From: Deltaproteobacteria bacterium RBG_13_43_22
GTDB lineage: Bacteria; Desulfobacterota; RBG-13-43-22
NCBI GenBank assembly: GCA_001797675.1
Contig: MGQB01000037.1
Coordinates: 1-64,000, forward strand
DNA length: 64,000 nt
Direction of reading: 5' to 3'
Positions 9,263 through 17,888 of this stretch are shown here, one piece after another (within the stretch, counting starts at the first letter, position 1; every line of letters starts with the position of its first letter). Position numbers and translations under genes: made by a program. The notes beneath the pieces were generated by a model that was not told where the DNA came from, did no database searches, and was given only the letters and a program-made list of their open reading frames with translations.

Positions 9263-9526
9263 TCAGGGGATAATATTCTTCCCCTTTAGTCTGGCCAACA
9301 TCTTTTCTTCCATGTCGGAGACAATCGTTTTTAAAGCCGTTCCTTCCATAACCGGACTGGAACTGTTCCAATCCTTCAAAAAAGCCTTCTTTACCTTCTG
9401 CCCGAACTGCTCAAGACTAACCGCCATGGTTTCCCAGAAAATGAGTTTTTGGAGGATATGACGCTCCGGAGAGGTCAGGTCCTTTTCGGTATCATATGGG
9501 TTTCCGCTTTGAGTCCTGACAACCAT
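9263..9526 (-). CDS. Small protein of unknown function (87 aa)
   Basis: I do not recognise this protein. It is predicted to be largely helical, with an amphipathic middle (EQFGQKVKKAFLKDWNSS) and no membrane segment, signal or cysteine motif. It starts 31 bases after the stop of the metallo-beta-lactamase-fold gene on the same strand, so the two may be cotranscribed. GGAG lies immediately before the ATG, closer than usual. It is retained because no better frame covers the space and its composition resembles a real protein. Confidence 0.5.
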   Translation of the reverse strand: MVVRTQSGNPYDTEKDLTSPERHILQKLIFWETMAVSLEQFGQKVKKAFLKDWNSSSPVMEGTALKTIVSDMEEKMLARLKGKNIIP

Positions 9527-9557
9527 CTCCGATCCTATTGGTTGGCTTTTTACAAGG

Positions 9558-10439
9558 TTATCCTATTTGATTGATTACGAAATAGTCCCCTTCTTTTCCG
9601 ATCTTCCCTTCCCTTAACAATTTTCCCAGGTGTTTACTTATCATCGCCCTTTCGACGAAGACCGGTTCCTGGGGTTTTCGATAAATAATCCATTGGGAAA
9701 CGATTTCTTCCATGGCCCTGGGGTGGTTCAGATAATCGATCAATCTATGATCTCTTTCATTAATGATACCGAGATATCGATCCCAGGCTTCATCCGGATC
9801 ACTCTCAAATAAGGCGGGCTTGTGGCCGGTGATCCAAACACGGGCCGGGATTGACCGAAGTCTTCGAACCGAAGCAATGGTTTCTTCAATGGATGAATCG
9901 CGGTCGCCGTAAAAGGGACCGAACTTGCCCAAATCGTAGTCGCCCATAAAGAGCACTTCCGGTTCCCGGAAGAAAAAGGCCGAATGACCGGGCGTATGGC
10001 CGGGGGTGTGAAGGATTTCCATCGTCACCGATCCCAGGTTGACCACCTGATTCCCTTCAAAGGTCCGGTCCGGAACCCTGGGCCGATAATGAAATTGCTC
10101 AATCATCAGTTGACGCCAAAGAGCGCGGATCTTCGGATCATCCATGCCGTACCAGTCTAATAAAATTTCCATGTCCGACAGGGGCGGGGATTCAATTTTG
10201 GGGATGACCAGCGGCAAATCCTCAAAAAGATCCAAATGCATAATGTGATCTTCATGCCAATGGCTGAGCCAGACTTCTTTGACGCCCGGGTTTTCCCGAA
10301 GCTGAATCAATCGATCGCGGTCTGATGCCGGATCAATCAATACGCCGGCTTCCTCTATATACACCGAAATACAATTGGGATATTTGCCCTGGGTTTCTCC
10401 GGGGATAAACCATACCGGTCCAAAATGTTTTTCCTGCAT
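9558..10439 (-). CDS. MBL-fold metallo-hydrolase
   Basis: This 293-residue protein belongs to the metallo-beta-lactamase superfamily. The zinc-binding motif HWHEDH is near residue 80, with the further ligands GHSAFF (His) and GDYD (Asp) near 150-170 and a last His in TGHKPALFE. The arrangement resembles glyoxalase-II-like thioesterases. A C-terminal winged-helix-like tail from about 225 is common in the LACTB2-like branch. AAGGGG precedes the ATG. It could hydrolyse a CoA or glutathione thioester, but the substrate cannot be fixed from sequence. Confidence 0.86.
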   Translation of the reverse strand: MQEKHFGPVWFIPGETQGKYPNCISVYIEEAGVLIDPASDRDRLIQLRENPGVKEVWLSHWHEDHIMHLDLFEDLPLVIPKIESPPLSDMEILLDWYGMDDPKIRALWRQLMIEQFHYRPRVPDRTFEGNQVVNLGSVTMEILHTPGHTPGHSAFFFREPEVLFMGDYDLGKFGPFYGDRDSSIEETIASVRRLRSIPARVWITGHKPALFESDPDEAWDRYLGIINERDHRLIDYLNHPRAMEEIVSQWIIYRKPQEPVFVERAMISKHLGKLLREGKIGKEGDYFVINQIG

Positions 10440-10502
10440 TGGTCCCCTTTTATTCGCCCACTTTTCGACTTCCTCTGAAGCGAATCAGGGCTTCAATCCT
10501 AT

Positions 10503-10790
10503 CCAAAGATATTTGAAATTTTTCTTTATTTGGAGCTTGGTCATGGGGGGGTCTTTTTTTTGGATTTGTCCATCCCTAAGCCAAAATCTCATTACTGAAC
10601 CTAAACCAGAACCCATTATCGAAAGCAGGCCTACACCAGAGCAGGAAACAGGCTTTGGTGTGATCTCTGGCTCTTAACCAACTTTGCTTTTGGGCCGGAT
10701 GGGAACCACTTAATTACCTCTGGACAACTCCAAAAAAAAGACCCCCCCATGACTTTTAAATAAAAAAAATTGGAGATAAATTCTCAGATT
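10503..10790. repeat. Long palindromic repeat, copy 1
   Basis: This is a 288-base intergenic element. Two 33-base arms (10540-10572 and 10721-10753) are inverted repeats with one mismatch and contain GGGGGGGTCTTTTTTTTGGA. Between them is a core with AAACAGGCTTTGGTG and GCTTTTGGGCCGG that recurs in the same orientation in the copy at 21059-21351. The outer ends CCAAAGATATTTG and CTCAGATT recur there in the opposite orientation. It fills most of the gap between two leftward genes and contains no convincing gene. Confidence 0.75.
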
Positions 10791-10804
10791 AAAGATGTAA
10801 GAAT

Positions 10805-11755
10805 CTATCCTTCTGATTTCCTTTTAGCCCCGAACAGTTGCGGCAGACGTGATAATAAGCTCATGTCTCCCCGGACTTTGTACAATCCCTCCATCAAGGC
10901 CCTGGGCCGGTCAATCTCCCCCCGGGCGATTTTGACCCAGACTTCTCCGGGAGACTCAATGGTCAAAGAGGGGGCCGGGGTCCGGCCCGGTCTGACTTCA
11001 CACTGATTGTCGGAAATGGAAAGCACCCATTGCCCACTGTCGTCACCGGATATAAGAAATTGAATTTCAGCCTTGAGATCTTTTGCCGCCTCAGGATTGA
11101 AGGCCTGGGGCATTCCGACAATCAATTTTTCCAGGGAATCTGGAACTGCGGCTGCCTCCTCCGGGTCGATGCGATATTTTCTCTTCAGATAATAATCGGG
11201 GTATTTCTTGGAAAAAACCAACCCGATCCCGATACAGAGGGAGAAAGGAATAATGATCGCATAAAGGGGCTTCCCTTGTCCCCAGGCACTGGACAGGAAA
11301 CAGGCAAAAAAGACGCCGCTCCAGACATAGGTTATGCGGAAGTTGAGAAGGCGAAAATCATCCATTTCCCAGACCGATGGAGGGTACCAGAGTTTAGCCA
11401 TGGCATAGGTGAAAGGATCGTAACCGAAAAGCTGGGGCAGAAAGGTCATCACAAAAAGGGTGAAATAGAGAATAGCCACCGAATGGTCCACGAACAGATG
11501 CGCCGGCTTGGACGGAAGGAGATAGACCCAGATTGTCCCGACCAGAAGAAAGCCTAAAAAGGCCTTTTCCAAATAGGTGTTGGTCTTGAGAATCCTGCGG
11601 GAGACCACATATTGAATCAAGGCCAGGAAAAAGCCGATCAACACCGCCGCCTTGGCCTGGCCCCAGGTGGCCTGGCCCACCCGGGCAATGGTTTTGAAGA
11701 CGGCCACGGGTAAAAACGAGGTGACAAACAGGGCCTTTTCCAACGGGAGAGCCAT
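10805..11755 (-). CDS. Polytopic membrane protein with C-terminal SCP2-like domain
   Basis: This 316-residue protein has about five or six hydrophobic helices in residues 1-185. A soluble C-terminal region from about 205 to 305 resembles an SCP2 sterol-transfer domain, with the pattern WVLSISDNQCEVRPG and a PSLTIESPGEVWVKIARGEI segment. SCP2 domains bind lipids or acyl-CoA. Fusion to a membrane anchor is unusual, and the joint role is unknown. It lies 37 bases after the amidohydrolase-like gene and has the strong site AAGGAGG, so the two form an operon. Confidence 0.72.
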   Translation of the reverse strand: MALPLEKALFVTSFLPVAVFKTIARVGQATWGQAKAAVLIGFFLALIQYVVSRRILKTNTYLEKAFLGFLLVGTIWVYLLPSKPAHLFVDHSVAILYFTLFVMTFLPQLFGYDPFTYAMAKLWYPPSVWEMDDFRLLNFRITYVWSGVFFACFLSSAWGQGKPLYAIIIPFSLCIGIGLVFSKKYPDYYLKRKYRIDPEEAAAVPDSLEKLIVGMPQAFNPEAAKDLKAEIQFLISGDDSGQWVLSISDNQCEVRPGRTPAPSLTIESPGEVWVKIARGEIDRPRALMEGLYKVRGDMSLLSRLPQLFGAKRKSEG

Positions 11756-11792
11756 GATCTTCTCCTCCTTATAATAATATCAAAAACACAGA

Positions 11793-12743
11793 CTACCCGA
11801 GTTTCAACACCCTGGCCGCATTATCATACATCCATTTGCAATAGATGGTTTCGTTTTTAGTCAGGTCTTTTGTTTCCTCGATAATGGTTTTTAAGGGCAG
11901 ACCCTGGGTCCCCCAGCCGCTGGCGAAAATAATCTGATCCTGTAAACCTCTATTCCCGCTTTCGATCAGTTCGTCATAACCGCTTCCTTGACTTTTGACG
12001 TTCCTCGGCCTCTGACACGACAGGTCGATGCAAATATTCCTATGTCTTCTGGCCACTGCCACCAGTTCCGCTATCCAGGGCCAGCCTCCAAGGCCGGCCA
12101 CAATAATCAGTTCCGGAAAATCGCAGGCGATTTCATCAAGATATGCCGGCCGGCAAAGGTCCAGAGGCCGGTCGGTATAAAGGTGCAGGGACGTGGTGAT
12201 ACGCGCCGGTACTTCCAGTTCGACGCATTTGGCGTAAAAGGGGTAATATTTTTTATGATTGGACGGCAGATTTTCTCTGAAAGCGGATACCACCAGTCCT
12301 TTGAAGCCCAGCTCTTTAACGGTCTGTTCGAACCGTTTAACATTGGCCATTCCGTCATGGGGGCTGCTTCTGAAAAACGGGATAAGCCGGCCGGGATACT
12401 CCCTGGCGATAGCCGCCGTATCTTCAACCGAGGCCCACATGCCGGTTGTGCCGATGCAGGCGTGGGTTACCTCTGCGTCATCAAGCATTTTGATGAACTC
12501 CTGATGAGTCATGGTTGTTTCCAGATACTTCTCGGCAACCATTACCGCCACTTCAATGGTTCCCTTGACCCGGATTGCTTCATCAAGCTCTTCCATGGTC
12601 ATCTTCAGCATTTCGGCCCAACGGTGCCCGAACTGGGAGAAATAGCCGCGGTGGACAAATCCGCCCCCTGATTTTAATAAGGCGATGGTTTCTTTCTTGA
12701 CTTCCTCGGTCGGCGAGTCGCATTCAAAATCGATAATCATCAT
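11793..12743 (-). CDS. Amidohydrolase-like TIM-barrel protein with altered metal site
   Basis: This 316-residue protein resembles amidohydrolase family 2 (the ACMSD and gamma-resorcylate decarboxylase group). It opens IIDFECDSP where the family has a D-x-H-x-H type start. It has AGLGGWPWIAEL where HxGG.PW is expected, and SGWGTQGLP where GSDYP is usual. Several metal ligands therefore appear to be replaced. It may be a non-catalytic or differently metallated member. GGAGGAA precedes the ATG. It is the first gene of a probable two-gene operon with the membrane/SCP2 protein. Confidence 0.7.
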   Translation of the reverse strand: MMIIDFECDSPTEEVKKETIALLKSGGGFVHRGYFSQFGHRWAEMLKMTMEELDEAIRVKGTIEVAVMVAEKYLETTMTHQEFIKMLDDAEVTHACIGTTGMWASVEDTAAIAREYPGRLIPFFRSSPHDGMANVKRFEQTVKELGFKGLVVSAFRENLPSNHKKYYPFYAKCVELEVPARITTSLHLYTDRPLDLCRPAYLDEIACDFPELIIVAGLGGWPWIAELVAVARRHRNICIDLSCQRPRNVKSQGSGYDELIESGNRGLQDQIIFASGWGTQGLPLKTIIEETKDLTKNETIYCKWMYDNAARVLKLG

Positions 12744-13035
12744 TTCCTCCTTTTCAAAGCCATGACCGTTTTACTCTTGATGGTTTTGTAAAAAGTCTGC
12801 CCCGCGGTTCGCTGGATTGTCCTGCACCTTTCATCCATGTAGCCTTCGTTTAAGTGCGCTCCATTCCCCGTTTGTTCGACATTGGCATCGACTTTGCTGA
12901 TTTCATGAAAAAATTGACTGCAGAAGTATTGATAATCTCTACCCGATTTTTGAAAAATGTCAATCCGTTTTCCCCAAACCTTTATTCTGGAAAAAAACCT
13001 TAACGGACCGCTTTGTTTTTCCCGATCTTGGAAAA
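12744..13035. other. Intergenic region without a recognisable gene
   Basis: These 292 bases separate the DUF1330 gene from the amidohydrolase-like gene on the same strand. No reading frame, hairpin with a T-run or known repeat was recognised. Confidence 0.45.
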
Positions 13036-13341
13036 TTAGAGAGTTTGAGCCGGAACCAATCCTTCAACTATGATTGATCGGGAAACGGTTGATTGGATCC
13101 TGAACGGGGCGATTTTTTGATATTCCGAAGAGTTGAAGCACTGCTGTAATTGTTCCAGGGTTTGGAATTCTATCAAAATAATCCGTTCCGGATTCCAGTT
13201 GCCGGACAAAGGCCATATCCGTCCGCCCTGCGACAGATACCGTCCCCCAAATTTTTCAATCACTTCCGGGACATTTTCCACATACCTGGAATACGTTTCC
13301 TGGTCCTTAATTTCTATTTCAGCGATTACATAGACCGCCAT
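13036..13341 (-). CDS. DUF1330 domain-containing protein
   Basis: This is a 101-residue ferredoxin-like-fold small protein of the DUF1330 family. It begins MAVYVIAEIEIKD and contains FGGRYLSQGG and NPERIILIEFQTLEQ, which match the family layout of strand, helix and conserved glycines. The function is unknown, and the fold is shared with dimeric stress and monooxygenase-like proteins. The ATG at 13341 is preferred over one two codons upstream because AAGGA is then correctly spaced. It appears to be monocistronic. Confidence 0.82.
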   Translation of the reverse strand: MAVYVIAEIEIKDQETYSRYVENVPEVIEKFGGRYLSQGGRIWPLSGNWNPERIILIEFQTLEQLQQCFNSSEYQKIAPFRIQSTVSRSIIVEGLVPAQTL

Positions 13342-13543
13342 AATCATGTTCCTTTTTTCTCTTGCGATAAGGGGTAATTTTATGGTTTAATTATACCTAA
13401 TCCGAGGGAGTCGGGATAACCATAGTTAAAAAAAAAGTCTTCGCAATCATTTTACAGTGAGAAGTTTTAATTTCGGGTGGGGATTTTCAGGACGAAGCAA
13501 GGGAGAAAGTTCTATAAACATTTTTTCTTAGGAAGGAGGCCCT

Positions 13544-13990
13544 ATGATCGAGACTAAGGTTCTGCTTGTGGATGATGAACGGGAAAACATTCGCTATTTG
13601 ACCACCATTCTTGAGGAAAACGGTTTTAAAAACATTTTCAGTGCGGCCGATGGAGAGGAGGGTCTTAAACAGGTCCAGGAAATAAGCCCCGGTCTGATCG
13701 TCCTGGATATCCGCATGCCCAGAAAAAGCGGTATCCTGATGTTTAATGAATTGAAAACCCTATCGAAATTTAAGAACATCCCCATTATTGTTTTGACCGG
13801 TGAAGGGGAATTCTTAAAACGCCTTCAGGCCTTGCGCACCTTCCACGATGGGGATGAAGTCAAGTTGGATCAACCGGCCGAAGAGGCCTTGGCCCAATTG
13901 ATTGATGATCGCCCGGAAGCCTTTCTGGAAAAACCCATAGAACCGGAGGCCTTTATGGAAACGGTTCGAAAGGTTCTAACCAAGGGATAA
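13544..13990 (+). CDS. Stand-alone response regulator receiver
   Basis: This 148-residue receiver protein has no output domain. Acidic residues D10 and D11, phosphoacceptor D55 (VLDIRMPRKSG), the threonine in IVLTGEG and K130 in FLEKP form the standard site. D55 and K130 are 75 residues apart, against about 52 in CheY. This reveals an insertion of about 20 residues after strand 4, rich in charged residues. AAGGAGG precedes the ATG. The sensor kinase gene begins 145 bases downstream and is the likely partner. With no DNA-binding domain it probably acts in a relay or on a protein target. Confidence 0.9.
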   Translation: MIETKVLLVDDERENIRYLTTILEENGFKNIFSAADGEEGLKQVQEISPGLIVLDIRMPRKSGILMFNELKTLSKFKNIPIIVLTGEGEFLKRLQALRTFHDGDEVKLDQPAEEALAQLIDDRPEAFLEKPIEPEAFMETVRKVLTKG

Positions 13991-14135
13991 GCGAAGTAAA
14001 AAGGATTCCCGGGACCTGAATGGACCATCACGCACACAAACGGGTCAAGGGGCCATATCATAAATTTGGAGTTTTATTTCTCTGAACCTTGAAGTCGGCT
14101 TTTCAAAAAAGTAGATTGAGAGGAGCTCTGCTTTA

Positions 14136-15722
14136 ATGCCTCCAGGGGATAATAATCAGGAAAACAACCCTGCTGCCAATCCTTCGGCATTAGAAGGTTC
14201 AGGAGGTCCGGCTATTCGGCGCGGCACTCAAGCCCGGGTCCCTCTTAAAATGGCCATTATCGGGGGGGGCAAGGCTTGTGACGACCTTCTGACCCTCCTT
14301 ATCGAAGAGCATATAAGCCCCCTGAATATTGAAATTTTAGGGGTGTCCGACCCTAATCCCGATGCCCCGGGTATGATTCATGCCCGCCGGTTGTCTATTT
14401 ATACCACACCTGATTTTAGACAATTGTATGATCTTTCCGGCCTGAATTTTCTGATCGAACTGACGGGTTCCAACGCCGTGCGGGAACTGGTCATCAAAAG
14501 CAAACCCCTGGAAGTCAGCTTTATGGATCACCGCAGCTCCCGCCTGTTATGGGATCTTTTGCAAATCAATGCCGAGAAATACCAATTACAATTGGAAGAG
14601 ATAGCCCTTCAGGAAGAAGTGCGCCGGCACAAAGAGTATTTGGAAAACATACTCATCAACTCCTCGGATATGATTATCACCACCGATTTGGAGCGTTATA
14701 TCGTTACCTTTAATCCCGCCGGAGAACGGATATTGGGTTATTCCCCGGAGGAAATGCGGGGGAAAAAGGTGGAAGAACTTTGGATTAATCCGGAGGAACG
14801 TCAACGCCTGCTTTCCGAGGTTTACTCCAAAGGAGCGGTTGACAATTTTCGAACCACCTTGATGGCCAAAAACGGGCAGGGGGTTGACATCAGCCTTTCA
14901 TTGTCCCTTTTAAGGGATAATACCGGCCAGGTTATAGGGACCGTTGGCATCAGTAAGGACGTAACCGAAGAAAACCGCCTTCGCCGTCAATTAATCGAAA
15001 ATGAACGATTGGCGGCCATAGGCCAGACCGTGGCCGGGTTGGCCCATTGTATTAAAAATATTTTAAACGGCCTGAAGGGAGGGTCTTATCTGATCAATGT
15101 AGGGCTCAAGCGAAGGGAAAACGGGTTGGTTGATGAAGGCTGGCAAACCGTACTAAAGGGGATTTCCCGGATCAGCCGTCTTAGTCTGGATATGCTGAAT
15201 TATTCTCACGACCGGAAACCTGATTTGCAACCGACAGACCCCTTCCTGTTAGCCAAAGAAACCACAGAAATGGTTTTTCAATCCGCTCACCTGGAAGGGA
15301 TCAAGATCGGCATCAAAGGTCAGGAAGGACCGCCGGTGCTTCTCGATCCAACCCAAATAGGAAGGGCCCTGCTGAATTTAATCGATAATGCCATCGATGC
15401 CTGCCGGGAAAAGGTCTATTTAGAAGATGAAAAACCTCGGGTTGAGATAACGGTGGACCGGGGGGATACGGAAGTCCGTTTTGTCGTCCGGGACAATGGA
15501 ATGGGGATGGATACGGAGGTGCAAAGCCAGTTGTTTAAACGGTTTTACAGCACCAAGGAGTCCGGGGGAACCGGTCTGGGACTCCCGGTCACCCAGAAAA
15601 TCGTCACGGAACATCAAGGCACCTTGAAATGGGAATCCATTCCGGGGAAAGGATCGGCTTTTTCTATCCTTTTGCCCATTTATTTACCGGACCCTTCAAC
15701 GAGAAAAACCTCGAAACAGTAA
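14136..15722 (+). CDS. PAS sensor histidine kinase with Rossmann-like N-terminal domain
   Basis: This 528-residue kinase lacks membrane segments. Residues 36-150 resemble a Rossmann nucleotide-binding domain, beginning with the glycine motif IIGGGKACDD at 41-50. A PAS domain covers about 165-290. The phosphoacceptor is H304 in LAHCIKN. The ATPase domain has the N box (NLIDNAID), G1 (DNGMGMD) and G2 (GGTGLGL). It is probably a cytoplasmic sensor of a nucleotide or redox cofactor acting on the receiver gene upstream. The link between the Rossmann domain and a ligand is inference. Confidence 0.87.
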   Translation: MPPGDNNQENNPAANPSALEGSGGPAIRRGTQARVPLKMAIIGGGKACDDLLTLLIEEHISPLNIEILGVSDPNPDAPGMIHARRLSIYTTPDFRQLYDLSGLNFLIELTGSNAVRELVIKSKPLEVSFMDHRSSRLLWDLLQINAEKYQLQLEEIALQEEVRRHKEYLENILINSSDMIITTDLERYIVTFNPAGERILGYSPEEMRGKKVEELWINPEERQRLLSEVYSKGAVDNFRTTLMAKNGQGVDISLSLSLLRDNTGQVIGTVGISKDVTEENRLRRQLIENERLAAIGQTVAGLAHCIKNILNGLKGGSYLINVGLKRRENGLVDEGWQTVLKGISRISRLSLDMLNYSHDRKPDLQPTDPFLLAKETTEMVFQSAHLEGIKIGIKGQEGPPVLLDPTQIGRALLNLIDNAIDACREKVYLEDEKPRVEITVDRGDTEVRFVVRDNGMGMDTEVQSQLFKRFYSTKESGGTGLGLPVTQKIVTEHQGTLKWESIPGKGSAFSILLPIYLPDPSTRKTSKQ

Positions 15723-16541
15723 AAACTGTCGAATGGCTGAATGACCAATCCCCGAAAAGAGGGATTCTTCGCTTCATAGAGGAGATAGGTTCTTCCCCCG
15801 GTATCCTTCGCTTTAGCCCAATTTGAGAGGTGAAGACTTACCTTTTGCCCTTCCTCTTTGTTCCGAAAAAGCAGATTTCTTTTCTGCCAGAGAGAACCTT
15901 TGGTAACCTTTGGTCTCTCGAGTTCCATTACTTCTATGACTTGAACCGTAGTTAATGGGAAGGCCGTGGACATAATATAGCAATCAAATGACCGGATGTT
16001 ATCCTAACCACCGGCGGTTAGAGCAGTCTTCGGAATTCACGTTTTGATACAGGTCAGAAAAAAATCCGGCGAGTGCTTTTTCTACAGGATTCTCCTTAAA
16101 TAGGGTCTAACCGGATATTAATAAACTCCGGAAAAGCAGTCCCAATTTACTTTTTTTGGAGTTGAACGTCAATCCTAATTTTTTCCGACCGGTATTGACC
16201 TCGCAGTTGCATAAAAATTGATCGACTCAACCTTGATGTTCCAAAAGTTTCGGAGGTTGCAGATCCGAAAATTCCGGGCCGAAGCCGTATACGCATATTG
16301 CGAGTTCTGGACAATCCCGCCGTTGGCGGGATGACCTCCCAAACTTTCCCGAAGGGTAAAAATTGATTGACATTTTTAAGATTTTAACCGAGCCTCTTTA
16401 CTGCATAATAATTTTCATTGACCCGGAAACGACAATTTTCAACCACTTTACCCGGTTGACTAATCACCCGTAAAAATCTATACTAATTAGCTCGTAGTCT
16501 TCTTATCGCAATTGAAAGGTTGTTGAAGGAACCCCTGAATC
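15723..16541. other. 819-base intergenic region
   Basis: No reading frame here looks like a protein; a 97-codon minus-strand frame overlapping the kinase end has low-complexity, unmatched sequence. Near 15905 AACCTTTGGT is repeated directly twice. The right end holds the trkA promoter. The length is unusual for this window, and an untranslated RNA cannot be excluded. Confidence 0.4.
16456..16484 (+). promoter_or_regulatory. Sigma-70-type promoter for trkA-trkH
   Basis: TTGACT and TATACT are separated by exactly 17 bases. The predicted start would lie near 16491, about 50 bases before the trkA ATG. Position and spacing make this the best promoter candidate for the trk operon. Confidence 0.6.
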
Positions 16542-17888
16542 ATGCGAATAATCATCGTCGGAGCCGGAGAGGTGGGCTCCCATTTAAGCGAGAGTCTCTC
16601 CGTCGAAGGCCATGAAGTGGTGCTGATCGACCGGGATTCGGAGCGGCTCCGGCGTCTGGAAAAAAAATTAGACCTGCTGACCATTGTCGGAAACGGAGCC
16701 TCGGCCCAGATCCTGGAACAGGGGGGGATCGCCCAAACCGACTTGTTCATAGCCGTAACCAATATCGACGAAGTCAACCTGGTGGCCTCCATCCTGTCCC
16801 GCGAATATGGTGTAAAACACCGGGTGGCCCGGGTCCGAAACGAGGAATTTCTTTCCCCGGGTTCTCCGCTGAATGAAAGACGATTGGGTCTGGACCTGCT
16901 CATCAATCCGGACCGGGTCATGGCTGCAGAAATCATGCGCCTGACCGATCTCTCCGAAGCCTTCGAATTCATCGATTTTGCCGGGGGTCAGGTGGTTTTA
17001 CTGGGCTACCGTATCAAGGAAAAAAATCCGATCTGCGGCCTTACGCTGGAGGACCTTCGGGAGATCCGGGGAATCTACGATTTTGTGATCGTTTCCATCG
17101 TCCGGGCCAACCAAGCTATTATTCCGCGCGGACAGGACATCATCGAACCCGGAGACAGCATCTACCTGGTGGCCCGCCATTCGGAAATCCCCACCCTGGA
17201 ATATCTCTTGAATCTGACCAGCAAGGCCCCCCAGCGGGTTTTTATCATCGGGGGTGGCCGGGTGGGTTCCCTGGTGGCGCAGCAGATGGAAAGCAAACGG
17301 GTCGATGTCCGTTTGGTGGAAAAAGATCCCGTCCGCTGTCACAAGTTATCCGAGACCCTGGGAAAAACCATCGTCCTCAATCTGGACGGGCTTGAATCCC
17401 GGGACCTTTTGGATGAAGGGATTGACCGGGCCGACCTGGTCATTTCCGTCACTGGGGATGACGATACCAACATCCTGACCAGCCTGCTGGCTAAGCACCA
17501 CGGCACGGCCAAATGCATCACGCGGATCGACCGTCCGGACTTCATCCCCCTTTTGGAAAAACTAGGAATCGACATGGCCTTGAGCCCGAGGTTGCTGGCC
17601 GCCAGCACCATTCTTAAATTTGTTCGGCGCGGATCCATCGTTTCGGTGGCCTCTCTTCTCGGAACCGATGCGGAGGTCTTGGAAATGGTTGTGCCCGACA
17701 AAGCCCGGTTTCGAAAACGTCCGATCAAGGAATTGGGGTTCCCCCATGGGGCCAACATGGGGGCCGTTGTCCGGAACGGGCAAGTCTTTATCCCCACGGG
17801 AGATACGGTTCTGGAACCGGGGGATGATGTCGTGGTCTTTTCCCTCCGGGATTCCGTCCGGGAAGTGGAACGGTTCTTCAAACCATGA
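16542..17888 (+). CDS. trkA: Trk potassium uptake peripheral subunit TrkA
   Basis: This 448-residue cytoplasmic protein consists of two tandem RCK units. Each has a Rossmann NAD-binding domain, with IIVGAGEVGSHL at the N-terminus and FIIGGGRVGSLV near residue 232. Each is followed by a C-terminal ligand-binding RCK_C domain (about 140-225 and 365-448). This matches the full-length bacterial TrkA that gates the TrkH potassium channel with nucleotide. Its stop overlaps the trkH start by four bases, so the two are translationally coupled. Confidence 0.95.
   Translation: MRIIIVGAGEVGSHLSESLSVEGHEVVLIDRDSERLRRLEKKLDLLTIVGNGASAQILEQGGIAQTDLFIAVTNIDEVNLVASILSREYGVKHRVARVRNEEFLSPGSPLNERRLGLDLLINPDRVMAAEIMRLTDLSEAFEFIDFAGGQVVLLGYRIKEKNPICGLTLEDLREIRGIYDFVIVSIVRANQAIIPRGQDIIEPGDSIYLVARHSEIPTLEYLLNLTSKAPQRVFIIGGGRVGSLVAQQMESKRVDVRLVEKDPVRCHKLSETLGKTIVLNLDGLESRDLLDEGIDRADLVISVTGDDDTNILTSLLAKHHGTAKCITRIDRPDFIPLLEKLGIDMALSPRLLAASTILKFVRRGSIVSVASLLGTDAEVLEMVVPDKARFRKRPIKELGFPHGANMGAVVRNGQVFIPTGDTVLEPGDDVVVFSLRDSVREVERFFKP

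Noticed and set aside
10375-10677. 100-codon plus-strand frame across the MBL gene start and palindromic repeat
   Set aside because: It lies partly antisense to the MBL gene and partly in repeat DNA, and it has no family features.
15680-15973. 97-codon minus-strand frame after the sensor kinase
   Set aside because: It overlaps the kinase C-terminus, has no good ribosome binding site and no recognisable pattern.
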